Source of the DNA: Erpobdella octoculata
Lineage: Eukaryota > Annelida > Clitellata > Hirudinida > Erpobdellidae
DNA length: 64,000 nt
Direction: 5' to 3'
Assembly (NCBI GenBank): GCA_963978895.1
Contig: OZ022238.1
Location: 6,363,150 to 6,427,149, forward strand
In this document: piece by piece, positions 39,001-52,387 of the stretch
Layout: every line of letters starts with the position of its first letter
Position numbering within the stretch: position 1 is the stretch's first letter
Position numbers and translations under genes: made by a program
Notes under the pieces: generated by a model
What the model was told of the DNA's origin: nothing
Database searches by the model: none
The model's input: the letters and a program-made list of their open reading frames with translations, nothing else

Positions 39001-42000
39001 CAACCAGAGCTAACACAACCAGAAAAATTGGGATAACTATTCAGTTTTACAAAAAACTTTAACTTTTTAGAGAAGAAAATTTTATTTTTTTGCACATGGC
39101 AAAATGACCCACGCTATCAAATTACACATTTTTTACCATACAGTTTAAACAAACAAGCAAATAATTAAGAATCAAACTGTGTTAAATAAATTTGGGCTCA
39201 TCGGAAAGTTTATAGATTTTTTTAAATCTCTTTATAGAGTTATTCACTATTTTTAAATGTATTTCACTTCCATTTGATTTAACTTGCATAAAATAAAAAA
39301 AAATTAACTTGATTCACAATATTTAATGTTTATATCTGCAAAAGTTTTTAACTGATTAAAAATCACATACTTACTCATATTGTGAGATGTTTTACATTAA
39401 TGACTTTTGGCAAAAAAATTTCATATTTCGCGAAATTAAAAAAAATCGAAATTAAAAAAAACGGTTTTTTAATTTAGTAAAAACGTGGAATACTCAGTTT
39501 TGTTTGTTTTTATAATTAAAAAAGGTTAATAAAAAAATAAACGCCTAGCGTGTTACTTAATGTTTATAAAAGGATTTTAAGGGCGTTCAAAAAATCCAGT
39601 AGTGTGAAGAGTTATACAAAAACATTTGCGTTTCGTTATCCTTACCGCAACACATCTACAGACATAGAAGCAAAACTCTTTATAAATGTAAGTTGTCACT
39701 AATCAGTGGTGTTTTTAGGAATTAATTAACAACTATCGTAGTAAAACAATTAAGCCCTTATATTTCTGGATATGCCGGCTTTGCATTTAATACAAAAATA
39801 TTTTCTCAAATGACATTGTTTTGAATTTATATGTATAAACTTTTATTTAATTGTATTTGATTTGTTTTTGTTTTAAAATATAGATAATTAATTTTAACTA
39901 CAAAATAATTTTTTCAAAACATTTTCAAACTTCTATAGATTGCATTGTCATAATAAATGAGCCAATATTTCAAATTTCAGCTCAATTGGATAACGGAGAA
40001 TTAGTTAATTTTACTTTCAAAATTTGCAAACCTTCAAGCAAGCAAGCAAAAAATTTAAAAAAAAACCGCAGTAAAATTAATATATGAAATTTAAAAAATT
40101 GTTAGAGACACAAACGAAGATTGTTACATACTTTCATTAACTTTCACATGTTCGGATGTCCATCATCTGAAGCTTTGATTTCCAGTTGTAGTTGTTTATC
40201 TAAACAAACTCATTCATTTCATCATGTTTTACTCAGTTGAAATAAGCACCATGCAAGCCATGTAAAATAATAATTAGCTGCAATTGACCACAAGAAGGTT
40301 GACATCGGCGTGTGCCTGCCAGCAAAAGTGCAGGCTTGACGTTACATACAATTTTAAGGGCAACAATATAACGCATATAACCAGCAGCGTAGTCATGGGT
40401 GGCCCGCGGGATTATCTTCCACAAATACCGTTGCGGGCTTCTCATGGAAATTTTAAAATGTAAAAAATTGAATATGACAGCTCATGAAAGTGTCAAAAAG
40501 ATGTTGGAAAAATTACCTAGGACTGTGTGAAAGTGTTAGAAAATTTTTGAAAAAAGTTCTTATAATTTCTCCCCCTTTTGCGAGTACTGAGCCCCTCTCC
40601 ATGAAAATCTGTGGGCCTTCTCTTTCAAGTACTTAGCTCCCGGTGAAATTTGGCTGGCTATGTGGTTGCATTCAACGTGTTAAAAACGCATATAACTTGA
40701 GTTAGCATTCAACGTGCTATAAACGCATATAACTTGAGTTTAGTAAATTTTTTGTCTTGGCCGTTGTTAGTCGCGTGACATATATAAAAGAACTGCCATG
40801 TACTGCAAAGTTTGTAGTAATAATAAAGGTTTGTTTATTTTAATGATTTTGTTATAACTTAATAGCTGAGACTTATTTTGAGCTTGCAAAGAATTGTTGT
40901 TTAGTTTTGAAAGACACCACAAACTTCTGAAGCAAACTTTTATAAAGAGTGCTGCTTTAACGGTTAACGCTGTGCTGCAAATTATCAATACAGATGACAA
41001 TAGTTCCTAGTACATTGGTTGTCACCGTTGATAGGCTTGATTATCTTCAGCAAAAGCCTTTAATATATTTGATGTTAACAATAGCCGCCATCACCACTTA
41101 CCTGCAACTAAACGAGTGGCTGATCAAGACAATAGAACTCAGATCTAGCAATGATAAACTCTGCATGTGACCTAAATTCTCACAACACCGAATACACAAG
41201 TTGTGCAGGAAAAGTTAAAATTTCTCTTGCGAAAGAATTAGAAATAGTTGTAAAGTTTATCAAACTATCATTTTTTAAAGGTATCCTGCTAGCGTGTCAG
41301 GAACTGCACTGCAAATATGGATTGGTTAATTTTCATCATTTTCAGAATCTGCAGCCAATTGTGCTAATGAATAATAGAAAACCTTTTGATAACTTGATGC
41401 TGAACTCAATGGCAGTTTTGTAGGATTTGACGAAAAACACCTGAACACTGTTGTTAGCATAAATATTGACAGCTTCGAGTTCAAATTTTACAATAAGAAG
41501 AAAACTAAATATTTTTTTTGTTTCTTATTGATTTTGAAACAAAGGTTTTATCATATACTAACAAATTTGAATTTTCATAATCAGCTTATACTATAACATG
41601 CCAACTAAAACCGTAAGAAACTTGAATATGCAGTTATGCATGTAATGTGCAGCCTATAAAACGTCATTTAAAGCTGACAGTAACTTCTATAATTATACGG
41701 ATTTTTTCACAAAGTCATACAAAATATAGAGTGCAAATTGGTAGGGGTTTTCCTCTGATAAATCCAGAACTAATGAAAAGATTTGCTCAAAAATTGTCAT
41801 CGGTAATACAATAAACAATTTTTTTCATTAATTTTTAAATTTTCGAAAACCTTAAAAAATCTTTGGCCATGCTGCGTGGAATAGTTAGTCAAGGAAAATA
41901 GGAAAATACAAGTGATTAAAAAATCGAAACACTAAAATTAGTCATGTGAATAAGTTATGTATAATTAATTGATAAAGACGTCCTGCATCGGGCCCCTGTT

Positions 42001-44521
42001 TTGTATACAGAAAAACTCACAATTTAAAACTTTATTTTTGCAGAAAAAAACCAGAGTGAAACTCAATTAAAACATTAACACCATTGATTACACCTCTCCC
42101 CTTAATGTCAAACTTTCGCAAAAGTAAAGAGTTCTGGAAGAAATACTGGCTCCAGCAAACTAAATAAAATTGGTATCTTGCACGACAACCAGCGCTTTAT
42201 TAAATTATAGACACTTGTAACGCGAAACAATAAACTTTAACTCTCAGTGCTGTTGACAAACAAACAAAAATAAAATACATCTGTTTATCCAAAGTTTCGC
42301 ACCTTTTATAATAGTCCTAACCAAGAAACTTTACTGTAAAATCGCTGTTGATTATATGAGCAAGATTACAATTCAGGTAATAAAAAAATAGAATTATGAA
42401 AATCACTAGAAATGTTTTCTTTAGCCAAATTTAAGGCGGGTCAAATTTTAATTAAGCCGTCACTGGCCGTAATTGTGTGGCTTAATTGAATTTAAGCCGA
42501 ATTAGTTTATAAGCCTGTTCGGGGGCCTGCATATATTAAACTTGACAAACCATCATTGTGAGCCAGTCTAAACACATTCTTGACCTTTAAATACCATTTT
42601 TCTTATGCTTATTGCTCGATTTTATTAACAGCAGACGCTATACATGTTTTTTTTTAAATTAAAAATTAGGTTTTAATTTTGGTAGAAAGTATTAATTTTA
42701 TTACATTACTTATATTGATTCATTGTCTATTATGTTATGTTTGTTTATATTAGGGCAATTTCAATAGAAAAGCTTGTTTCGATTCTAAAGTGTTTGAAGA
42801 TGTAACTCTGCAGTATGATAAGAAAATATAGGCTGATGACGTCGACATTTCTTCATGCCAACAAGTGTTCAAAACTATCCAGTTAGGTCATAACAAAATT
42901 TTCAGCTCTATGCAGACTATTAAAAACGCATTCTGTTTCTATAAATACTATTAGGTTTACCTAGCGTTTTCCAGATTTTTGGGTTTTTTTCACGTTTTTG
43001 CGGTGCTTTAAATTTAATTTAAAAGACAGAATTTTATATGTTTTAAGACCCTTTGTTTCTACTTAAACAACAAAGCAAGTATATGTAATAGCAACGTAAA
43101 TTATCCATAAAATGCCGTCTACAACGTGTTTTTTTTATTTATTTTTTATCTATCAGTTTAAAAATAGTTTAAAATCAATTTTTATAATTTATTTTTTATA
43201 AATTACATAAAGTATTTGAGACATTTTAAATAAAAAATTAACAAAGTTTAAAAATTATTTAAATCATATCACAGTGTGTATTGGAGATTAAAACTTTAAG
43301 AAACCGAAACTAGCAAAATATATTGTGTAACAATGTTTATTGGGAAAACGCCCACGTGTTATCTATATGTTGAAATAGAAGAATAAAAAAATGATAAAAT
43401 AATCAATGTGGCAATGTTACCCCCTCTAATAGTTAGTTTTTATAAAATAAAAATTATTTTTTGATTTTGCTAAAATATTCAATTTTGTTTTTAAAGTGCC
43501 TATATCGATATTGCAAATGCAATTCACGATGCTGATATAAAGCTCTGTCTATTAAGCTGTACAGTTGTTATTTACAAAGTAGCTGATCTATGTTTTTTTT
43601 ATAGATTATTTTGTTTTGTTTATATAAGTTTAATATTTATCAAAGTTTGTTACACAATAATTAATAAATAAATAGAACAAAGCAGCCAAACAATTTTTGA
43701 AAATAATAAAAAATTTGTTTTAATTTAACAAAAACAAATAAAAATAATCAAAAACAAGTTTTAACAAAAACATTTAAATTTCATTAAATAAATAACCTGT
43801 CATTAATTTTACGTTTCGCAAAAACTGAATTTTTCTAAGCATGACAAAAATACCATTTTGATAAAATAAACATCTTTTACTCCATAGTAAGAAAAAAGTT
43901 CAAAAATGGAATTGTCTGTTTTTGCCTAAAAACGTATCTAACAAAATGAGTAAAACCTTTAACATTTCTGAGTAAGAATTTGAAAAAAATCGTTTTCTGT
44001 AAGCGGTTATTTTCAACCTTCTTACTACTGATTTTTTTTATAGAAAAACAGTTAATGTTTAACAATGGAGCCGAGTTTTCAGTTAAAAATTGTATCAGTC
44101 TAGCTGAATATTAACTATAACAAAATTTTAGTTTCTCTTTAGTTAATTGTTTTAGAAAATATTTTCAGATTTCTAGTTTTGTATATATTTAACTATTTTT
44201 GGGATGATTTTAGTTTTTCAAGCAACCGCTAATTGCAATACAGAAGCTTATAAACATGTTTTGTTACGTTGGTCAGTGGTGTTTTTTTTTGAGCGATGAA
44301 TTGAAGAAAACGAGCCATTGTTGAGAACTGGCGGTGTGATGTAGTTAATAGTGAGTGTAATATGTTCTATAAAATAATAATACAAATAAATTTAATGTTT
44401 ATTGATAAATTAATTACTTCTCGGGACACTTCTTTTTAAGATGTGTGGCAAAGTTGATGTTTGGAAAATTAACAATTCAATTAAGAGCTAGAGACCATGA
44501 TGAGAAAAAAAACTCAGTCGA

Positions 44522-44526
<5 letters not shown>
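36043..44526. other. Long non-coding stretch with scattered repeats
   Basis: I see no convincing gene. Copies of the dispersed family with core TTGTCACTAGTCGGTGGTGT lie at 36072-36180, 37270-37400, 39667-39720 and 44255-44300 on plus and about 40800-40990 on minus. 36370-36480 and 40155-40235 are direct copies (shared CATCTGAAGCTTTGATTTCC). A 36-base unit is doubled at 40672-40741. Short frames at 37016, 40233 and 41151 show no domain. Confidence 0.5.
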
Positions 44527-44604
<78 letters not shown>

Positions 44605-44648
44605 TTATTAGCAATTTATATATATATATATATAAACTGATTATTAGC

Positions 44649-44709
<61 letters not shown>

Positions 44710-44723
44710 TTATTAGCAATTTT
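44527..44723. repeat. Compound (TA)n array with a repeated 21-base spacer
   Basis: Three TA tracts each end in AAACTGATTATTAGCAATTT, so the compound unit itself has been duplicated. Confidence 0.9.
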
Positions 44724-45059
44724 GATAACAACTACACAGCTTCCAATACTGTGAATATGGTTAAAACCAGTGCTCTCGTTAAAAAAACTTTGTAAAAAAT
44801 ATAAATTATAACTTTTTAATTCTGATAAAAAACTGAGGTGCTTATATTATCTAGCATATTTGATTATACAAACATATGTAATAAGTTCACTATGTTTTTA
44901 TTTGACTGAAAAACGTTTTTAAAACATTTTGTATTTTTTTTCAAAACTTTTTCTTGACCTACAACACATACACGAACGTGCCAGTTGCTGGAATATAAAT
45001 CAAATTAAGTTCATGCGTTGTCATCTAAAATTGAACCTAGCTTTGTAAAATTGTAGAAA
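44724..45059. other. Non-coding stretch
   Basis: Nothing recognised. Confidence 0.4.
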
Positions 45060-45545
45060 GTTGTTCAGTGCAGGTGCAAAATTCGTGTCCACGGTAAGTT
45101 TGAGCTTGACGTGCAAGTGATTACAGGCCTCAGATACAGCAACGAAAAATGATCTAACTGAAGAGGCCAGCCTTGTTTGAGGACCGGTAATGTTGGCCCC
45201 AGGAGTAAACAGCTCAGTCAGGTAAGGTGGGGCACGATCATTGATGATAAGGTGAGCAAGGAGACAAATTTGTGGTTGATTTGTTTATAAATTGCCAGCC
45301 AGTAAAATTCGAAGAGAGCCTGCGATACGTGGTCTCGAGATTTGAGTTCCATGGTCAAGTGAACCGCAGCGTTTAAAACTATCTGAAGTGACGCTAGTGT
45401 AGAGGCCGGTAGATGGGCGAAGATAAAATAGCAATAATCTAGCCTTGAAATTACAAAGGCGGACACCAGCCGTGCAGTTACTCCGCGTTGGGATTGCGCC
45501 GCACTGAACATCTTTTTTGTGTTGTGCAATATGAACATTACGCAG
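45060..45545 (-). pseudogene. LINE reverse-transcriptase C-terminal fragment (CR1/L2-like)
   Basis: The minus-strand frame includes SAFVISRLDYC, STLASLQIVLNAAVHL, SRDHVSQALFEFYWLAI and, just beyond, TELFTPGANITG. These match the ordered C-terminal blocks of CR1/L2 reverse transcriptases (SRLDYCN, LQRVLNAA, LHWLP). The catalytic region is missing. Confidence 0.8.
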
Positions 45546-46889
45546 TTAAATATTAATATAAAAACAAAACCTTCTTATATTCTTGAGAAAAGAAAAAATT
45601 AGCCAAACAATAACTTTAATTACAATTTTGTATATGTTGTTTTCACTGAAACAGCTACAAATTGCTTGAATTTTAGTTTACAACTTACAAATTTTAGTTT
45701 AGTTTAATTGACCTGACCTTATTCAAGTATGTAAAATAAATCTTTCCTGGAATATTCAGCGCAAAACCATAATAAAAAACAGGCAAAACGCACGAACATA
45801 TTTTAGTTTTATTTGCTGTGTGTTGCCGTAGCGGTTCACTCTAAATTTAAAATCACTTCAAGTCATATACCATAAACATAGGCAAGAACCGTTGCTTGTC
45901 ATCTATTTCACCGGCTCATTCTTAAAATTTCATATTGCGCTATCCGAAGGTGTTTTTTTAGTTGTCGATATTTATTAAAAGTATTTATTTACGCATTAAA
46001 TATTGAGCGATATTTTGTATTTTTGTTTATTATCGCAACTTATAATGTTCGCCTTGAATTAAATGTAATAAGCAATATTTAGATTTAAATCGTTAGAGTG
46101 TCATCATTATTATCTTCATTATCATCATCGTCATGGACAAAATTAAATTGTTTTTATTTTTAACATTGCTTAATAGGAATTAAATTAATATTTGTTCTGT
46201 TGTTTCACGTGATCTAAACCGAAGGTTAATTAAACTAAAAATAATTTAATGTATTTAGAAAGAAAACAACAGGTTTTACAAAGATGGTAATCATAGTCAT
46301 TGTCATCGTAATTGTCATCGTCATTGTCATCGTCGTCGTCATTGTCGTCGTCATCATCATCATCATCATTATCATCGTCTTCTAGTAAAAAAAACTTGAT
46401 TTATAAACAAAGCATTTTCGTGGTTTTCCATGGAATTCCATTTTATGAAAACAAAACTGTTAATGTTTAGTGTTTATTAAAAACTCAAACAGTCTAACTT
46501 TATTATCAGTAAACAAGCGATTTTTATTCAAATAGTTTTTTATCAATTTTTTATCCAATTATAGACACGCTTCTTCACAATCTTTTCTTAAAGCAGATAA
46601 CTTTCAACATTTTATTGTTTTATTGTTATGCGTGAGTAATTTGCATTTAAGAGTTGTTTATTCTTGATTTTGCATAGAATAGCGTAGGTAACTTTCATTA
46701 GCTGAAAATGTACTGTAATGGCATTATTTGCTGCAAAACACAAAAGTAAACAATTGGTATTTATTAATAACAAAATATTATTATATAATTAGTCAAAAAT
46801 AAATAAAAATGGTTAATTTTTCAGTTAATTACTGACTTTTACAAGCAATAATAAACATAAAACATGAAAAAATAAAAGTTTCTAACTGT
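45546..46889. other. Non-coding stretch, diverged duplicate
   Basis: 46085-46385 carries ATC-rich tracts and 46400-46710 resembles 48700-48740 plus 49400-49550, part of the recurrent flank repeat. No gene recognised. Confidence 0.5.
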
Positions 46890-48109
46890 TTAATAATTGC
46901 TGCTGTCGAGATAATGATATGAAGCAAAACACCACACATGAAGTCTTACATTACATTTGTTACATACATGTGTAACTTTTTTTCCACATTCTGCGCATCG
47001 TCGTTGGGTACCTCCTTGAGCAATAATGTGATTTTGGCCATCGTATCAAACTTCTGGAAGCACTCGGTGATCCATATTTCTAGCACGACCAGGTGCACGA
47101 CCAACAGTTATTCTATTATTTCCATACTGACCAAAATAGGATGCAGTCACAGAAACTGAAGCTGATCCATCGGTGATGCTTTGTATCCCTCCGTCATGCG
47201 ATAAAGCAGCCAAGCATTCTGCATGGCAACATCAGCACAGTTAGAAAAAAAAGGCCAGCACCATTTCTTAGAACGAATGCTTATTCTTTATGCTCCAATA
47301 TTCTGGTCCATTCGATCCACTCCTCCCATGCCTTTGTTGTACTGAGAGATGAGATGTGGCTGTGGAATTGTGACTTTTTTTTCTCAGCATGTGACCATCG
47401 CTGTGCCTGTCCGAAGGGCTCGACGCCGTAACAATTTGAATCAACAGTGACAACACTGTTGTCATGCCATCTTACAACAACTACACCAGTGTTCTGGTCT
47501 AGTCGGTAATCCGATGTACCACGAGGTAATTTTTTCATAGCCTCAGGGGCAATGAGAGGACAATTCTCAGTACAGTGGACACGCACAGTGCCAGTGCCAC
47601 CAATACCCATTTCTTTCAGTTTGTTAAGAAGCCGAATGTTAGTAAAAAAATTATCGAAAAACAACTGATAATTTGCAGGTGGTAATTCTGAAATTAAATC
47701 CAATATTACCGAGCCCCCCAGACCCAATGATGAATCAGTTTTCACACGAAAAGTTGTGGGTACGTGAGACGCAATCGTGGCAAATCTTTTTTATCCACTT
47801 TTGCGCAATGGGAGTAGGATGAGCTTTTTGTTTCCTTGATTTTTTAGCTGGTGGAGGAACCTCTGCTTCAGATTCTGAGCTCTCGTCATTCCCGAAAGTA
47901 ACAAAGTTTTCAAAGATTTTAACCGTTGCTGTTGATTCAGCTTCGAGCTGTTTTCGAGACAGGTTATCGTAGTTACCACCATCATCTTCATCACCGCTAT
48001 CTCCGTCACTACAATTTGCATCAACAGGAGGTCCAATGTAGATATTTGCTTGAACTGCCTGTTGAAGTAAATCATCATCAGATTCCAACATGGATAAAAC
48101 TTCATGCAA
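46890..48109 (-). pseudogene. Decayed piggyBac-type transposase
   Basis: On the minus strand the order is an acidic N terminus (from ATG 48109), a frame change near 47740, then FFDNFFTNIRLLNKL (second catalytic Asp region). GTGTVRV and RGTSDYRL follow, then RSKKWCWPFF (about 47240-47268) and NAWLLYRM. The end is a cysteine-rich finger CAECGKK...CNKCNV...WCFASYH before TAA at 46890-46892. These are DDE_Tnp_1_7 (PGBD) hallmarks. The first catalytic Asp region appears deleted between about 47745 and 47790, and further frame changes lie near 47275 and 47145. It is non-functional. Confidence 0.85.
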
Positions 48110-48310
48110 CTTAAATCGATGTTGGGATGTAGAAGCAGACCTATAATATAAATATAAATAATAATAACTATTAAATGTAATTTATAAAATGCATAATGAC
48201 AAGTTGAAAGTTAAAATAATGCAATTATATCAAGAATAAAACTATATGACCTCGATAAAACAATTATAACTTATACGTCTCTTGAGCAAAATACACCCCC
48301 CCTCTCGTGC

Positions 48311-48337
48311 CTAGCGTCCCAAAAAATGGGACGCTAG
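48311..48337. repeat. Palindrome, subterminal to the piggyBac element
   Basis: CTAGCGTCCC, six A/T bases, then GGGACGCTAG. The same half-site recurs inverted at 48673-48684 near the element end. Confidence 0.7.
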
Positions 48338-48668
48338 TAAATAGTGAAATTTGCTAAAACCGTACATTTAGAAAAAAAACAAAAAATACCGATTTCTTCT
48401 TTAGATAGAAATAAACAAAATAACATAATCATATTTAAAAAAATAATAATATCAATTTAGCAATCTTACCTTGAATGAGAGTCCATTTCGAAAAAGCAAA
48501 TTTTACGGAACACGCGAAAACAACAGCAAATAAATTTCCAAAAGACTATTTTTAGACCTCAAAAACCGTAGATATATTTACACATAAGCCAACTATATAA
48601 AATTATTAACTTTTTTATTTATTATGACCACTATTTTAAAAGTTACACTTATTTAAAGAGATGTACCA

Positions 48669-48699
48669 CTTTTTGGGACGCTAGGCACTAATGGGTTAA
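48669..48699. mobile_element. Putative piggyBac terminus with TTAA target
   Basis: Read inward, TTAACCCATTAGTGCCTAGC then GTCCCAAAAAG. This resembles Looper-type piggyBac ends (TTAA target, CCC start). TTAA is 48696-48699. I could not find the opposite end on the 46.7-kb side. Confidence 0.6.
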
Positions 48700-49640
48700 G
48701 TATCAGTAAACATGCGATTTTTATTCAAATGGTTGGCATAGTTTTTAAATCTAACATGTATTCATCTGAAGTTTTTTGTAAGCCATAGCTGGAAATGAAA
48801 TGGTTTTCATAATAGTGCATAGTACTTTACATCAGTTGTTTCAAGATTTTGTAAATTAATTTTCACCACCGGCGTCGCTTATTCTTAGGAAATCGTCGAT
48901 TACCAAACTTTTCATTCGTTTACAAACATTTCTACAGCAAACATCATTAAACAGAATGTTTTTTAGTAATTTATTAAACATTTATTTACAGTTGTCATAA
49001 ATCTGTAATGAGGTTCGGTTTCATTGATAGTAAGTTTTTAACTTTTAAATAAAATGCACTAACTCTCAACAATAAATAATTTCAATATTATTAGACCTGC
49101 TTTTAACATTATGCTATAGCATCTTTACAGCGTTCAAAGTAATTGCAAATTAATAAATTCAGTCAAGCTTTTCAAATTTAAGTTTGAGACTTAGAGAATA
49201 TTACCAAGAAAAAATAGATTGGATACAAGAAAATATTTTATTAACCACTTTGCTAAGAAACAAATCAGAATAAAAAGAATAAATGCAAAAGTCGTCAGCA
49301 TTGAGAGAGAAAGAAGATAAAATATTAGGAAGTTACAAAAAATGAAAAATAAAAAGTACAAAACTAGAAAACATGGAACCTGAAAACAATTTTGTTCTTC
49401 TTTTTCTCCAATTATAGACACGCATCTTCACAATCTTTTCTTAAAGCAGATAACTTTCAACATTTTATTGTTTTATTGTTACGTGTGAGTAATTTGCTTT
49501 TTAAGAGTTGTTTTAATCTTGATTTTGCATAGAAGAGCGTAGGTAATTCTCATATGTAATTTTTTATTGATCATAAGTTGCTGAATCATATTGTTTTTGA
49601 TTTGTAAGTAAAAAACGTTTAAGTAATAATTTTTGTCAAG
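48700..49640. other. Non-coding flank repeat
   Basis: Resembles 20950-22000 and, in its right half, 234-420. No gene recognised. Confidence 0.55.
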
Positions 49641-49644
49641 ACTG

Positions 49645-50475
49645 CCACTTACGAAACCAAGTCCAATATCATTTATTGCAACAAGCAGAGCTTGGAAGAA
49701 CTTTGATTGTGATCTCTTTTTTCATGATCTTAAATTAAGCCAACTCTACGCTGAAAACCAAGACTGGAGCAGCATTGGACCGGATGAAATGGCGTCGATT
49801 CTGGCTGAGCATCTGGAGAGGCATGCCCCACGTCGGTCGATCTCTCGACATTTTCGTCCGATTACCCCGTGGTTTAACCCTGCATGCAGCGAACAAAAAC
49901 AAAAAGCTCGCCGTTTCGAAAGAGTCTTAAAAAAAACACGACTGGTTTCTGATCACGATCGATGGGTTGCGCAGCTACGTCTATGTCAGGATTTTTACAG
50001 GAAAACGCAAAATTCGTACTGGAAGACGACGATTACAGAGAACGTCACACGAGCATGCCGTTCTCTCACTATAGACACGGCTCACTATCTGGTACGTGTG
50101 CTTGTGCATAGCAGGCTGGACTACTACAATGGTGCTCTGGCCGGTGCACAAAAATACCAAATCGACAAACTTCAGTCGGTCCTACGCGCTGTGGCACGTC
50201 TTGTTCTGGGTCTACCTAGTTTGCCCAGTTTGTCAAAAGAAATGCACGATAAACTCCACTGGCTTCCCTACCCAAACTTCAAGCTCTGCAGCTTGATATA
50301 CAAATGTCTGCACAACATTGCACCAAAGTACCTGATGGATTCTAGCATAGCAGTCGACACGATTACCGTTCGTTCTTGCCTCAGGTCAGCAACATCTGGT
50401 GATCTGTTTTGGCCGGCCACTTCCGACAAGAAAATTGGTCTTCGTGGATTTTTCTACTCCAGTCCGGGGGCATGA
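49645..50475 (+). pseudogene. Internally deleted LINE ORF2 remnant, continuous frame
   Basis: A 270-plus-codon frame without an ATG start. The N-terminal half (SRAWKNFDCDLF, RPITPWFNPACSEQKQKARRFER) matches the linker between endonuclease and reverse transcriptase in CR1/L2-type LINEs. The second half (VHSRLDYYNGALAG, LQSVLRAVARLVLG, LHWLPYPNFKLCSL, IAPKYLMD) is the C-terminal reverse-transcriptase region. The catalytic core is missing, with the junction near 50060-50085 kept in frame. The frame ends at TGA where the family's Trp of WNxLP is expected, since NQLPTNL follows in frame. Confidence 0.8.
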
Positions 50476-50520
50476 AACCAACTACCAACCAATCTCAAAA
50501 TTTCAATAGTCGTTTTTTCT

Positions 50521-50706
50521 ACGCCATTTTGCAAAAAGCGCTACAAAGGCGTAAGAAGCTGTCATAAACTTTAAAGGAAAAGTTTAGTTTTTAAACGTTT
50601 TTCAAAGACTGAAACAAACTACAAAAAACGTTTAAAAACTAAACTTTTTTCTTAAATTTTATAACAGCTGCCTGCGCCTTTATAGCGCTTTTTTGCAAAA
50701 TGGCGT
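50521..50706. repeat. Long hairpin, about 82-bp arms
   Basis: Left arm 50521-50602 starts ACGCCATTTTGCAAAAAGCG; the right arm 50624-50706 ends with its complement. There are several mismatches and a loop of about 21 bases. It is a candidate foldback MITE; no clear target duplication. Confidence 0.85.
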
Positions 50707-50749
50707 TGATAAATATCTGCTTAAATTAAATTAAAATAAACTAAAACCT

Positions 50750-52349
50750 ATTAAAGTTTGATAAATTTTTGAAAAAAAATAATTACAAAAATTATTTATG
50801 TTTCAAAATAAATCAAATACAAGTAAATAAATGTTAAAAATTAAATATCTTTTTCAGTTTTCTAGAAAACTTAAAATTTTCTAAAATATGTTTTTGAAAT
50901 TTATAATTCTTGTCGTTGTTTCACTTGGAATAATGTATTACTGATTTAAAATAATACACACGACAATAGAAAACTTTAAATCGACTCATGCCATCTATTC
51001 AGAAACATAAAAAATTAATAAATATACAAGAAACATTTCAAATCAAAATTTATGTTTGGTAACATTGCCTGATTGTTTCAAAGTTTTAGCGACTGAAACT
51101 AAAAGAAAATAACAAAAAGTTTGTTTTTGTTTTGCAAAATGCACGACCAATCGTATCTTTTATCTGCTAAGTGCTCGTATCACTAATGCATAGAATATAA
51201 GATACAGAATTGCAAAAATACGTTGTTGAACGTTATTTGTATATGCTTTACAATTTTCTGGCAAATCTTAGCAAACCACGGATGTGTGTAAAACTGCTTT
51301 GTTCTCAGTAATCAAATATTTTGAGTGTCTACGCTCCACTGTGCAAGAAGAATAAACACAAACAATTTCTAAAGAACAAATCTTTTGCGAGTTGAGCTTG
51401 TTCAAACTAAAAGAAAGGCTCTCTATGATTTGCGAGCTCTGCAATGTTTTGGTATCTGACGCGTGTCCATGAAAAGGTTTCGAGTTAACAAGCAACAAAT
51501 ATCTATTTTTTTTTAAATTTAATTAACTAAAACTAAAAAGCAAAATGTAAGACATTTAATGATCTAAGCAGTGATATGTTTTTCTAACTTGCATGAATAT
51601 TTAAAAATTAAATTTTATTTACAAGATTTAGCTATACTTAAATTTACTTAACCTTATCCAACCTTGTGAAATAAATATTTTCTGACCATTTAGCTCAAAA
51701 TGAACATCATGGAAAACCAGCAAAATGTATGGATATATATTTTATTATAATTTGTGGAAATCTATTACAATATATTTATTAAAATTTTAAATAGTCAGTG
51801 CTCTTTTGTATTTCTCATTTATTATTGCAACTTGAAATTTACGCCTTATATTAAACGTGATCATTAAAATGTCATGAGGAGTGAGCCTACATTTAAAAGT
51901 TCAGCTCGATTGAATAACGGCAAGTTAAAGTTAATTATTATTTTTTAAGGTTTGCAAACATTAAAGACCAGCGGTGAAGTTAATATAATGGATTTCACAA
52001 TTTCACGTCAACATCGTATATACAAATATTACACAGGCATCATCAAATCAAATCATTTTGACAATCTTTAACGTGGCGTTAGTCGTATGACTTCACGGCA
52101 AATAGTAAACAAAAGATGTATATAGTTACTGTGACGATGAAAGTTTTTGTCGTCATTGTATCAATAGAGTTCTTTAATTTATTTTTAATAATATTGGTTT
52201 CTTAGAATTTATTTTTTTAAATTCCACGGATAACCAACTAAAAGTTAATAAAAGCATGTAACAAAACATTTTACAATGATGATGATGGTGCTGCTGCAGC
52301 TGCTGCTGATGATGATGACGACAACGACGACGATGACGACGATGACGAC

Positions 52350-52387
<38 letters not shown>

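Noticed and set aside
36072..40990. A single 4.9-kb transposon bounded by the inverted copies at 36072 and 40900
   Set aside because: Other copies of the same repeat lie inside in direct orientation and no target duplication was found, so scattered copies are the simpler reading.
41151..41423. 90-residue plus-strand frame
   Set aside because: No domain, no conserved copy in the window and no promoter or polyadenylation context.
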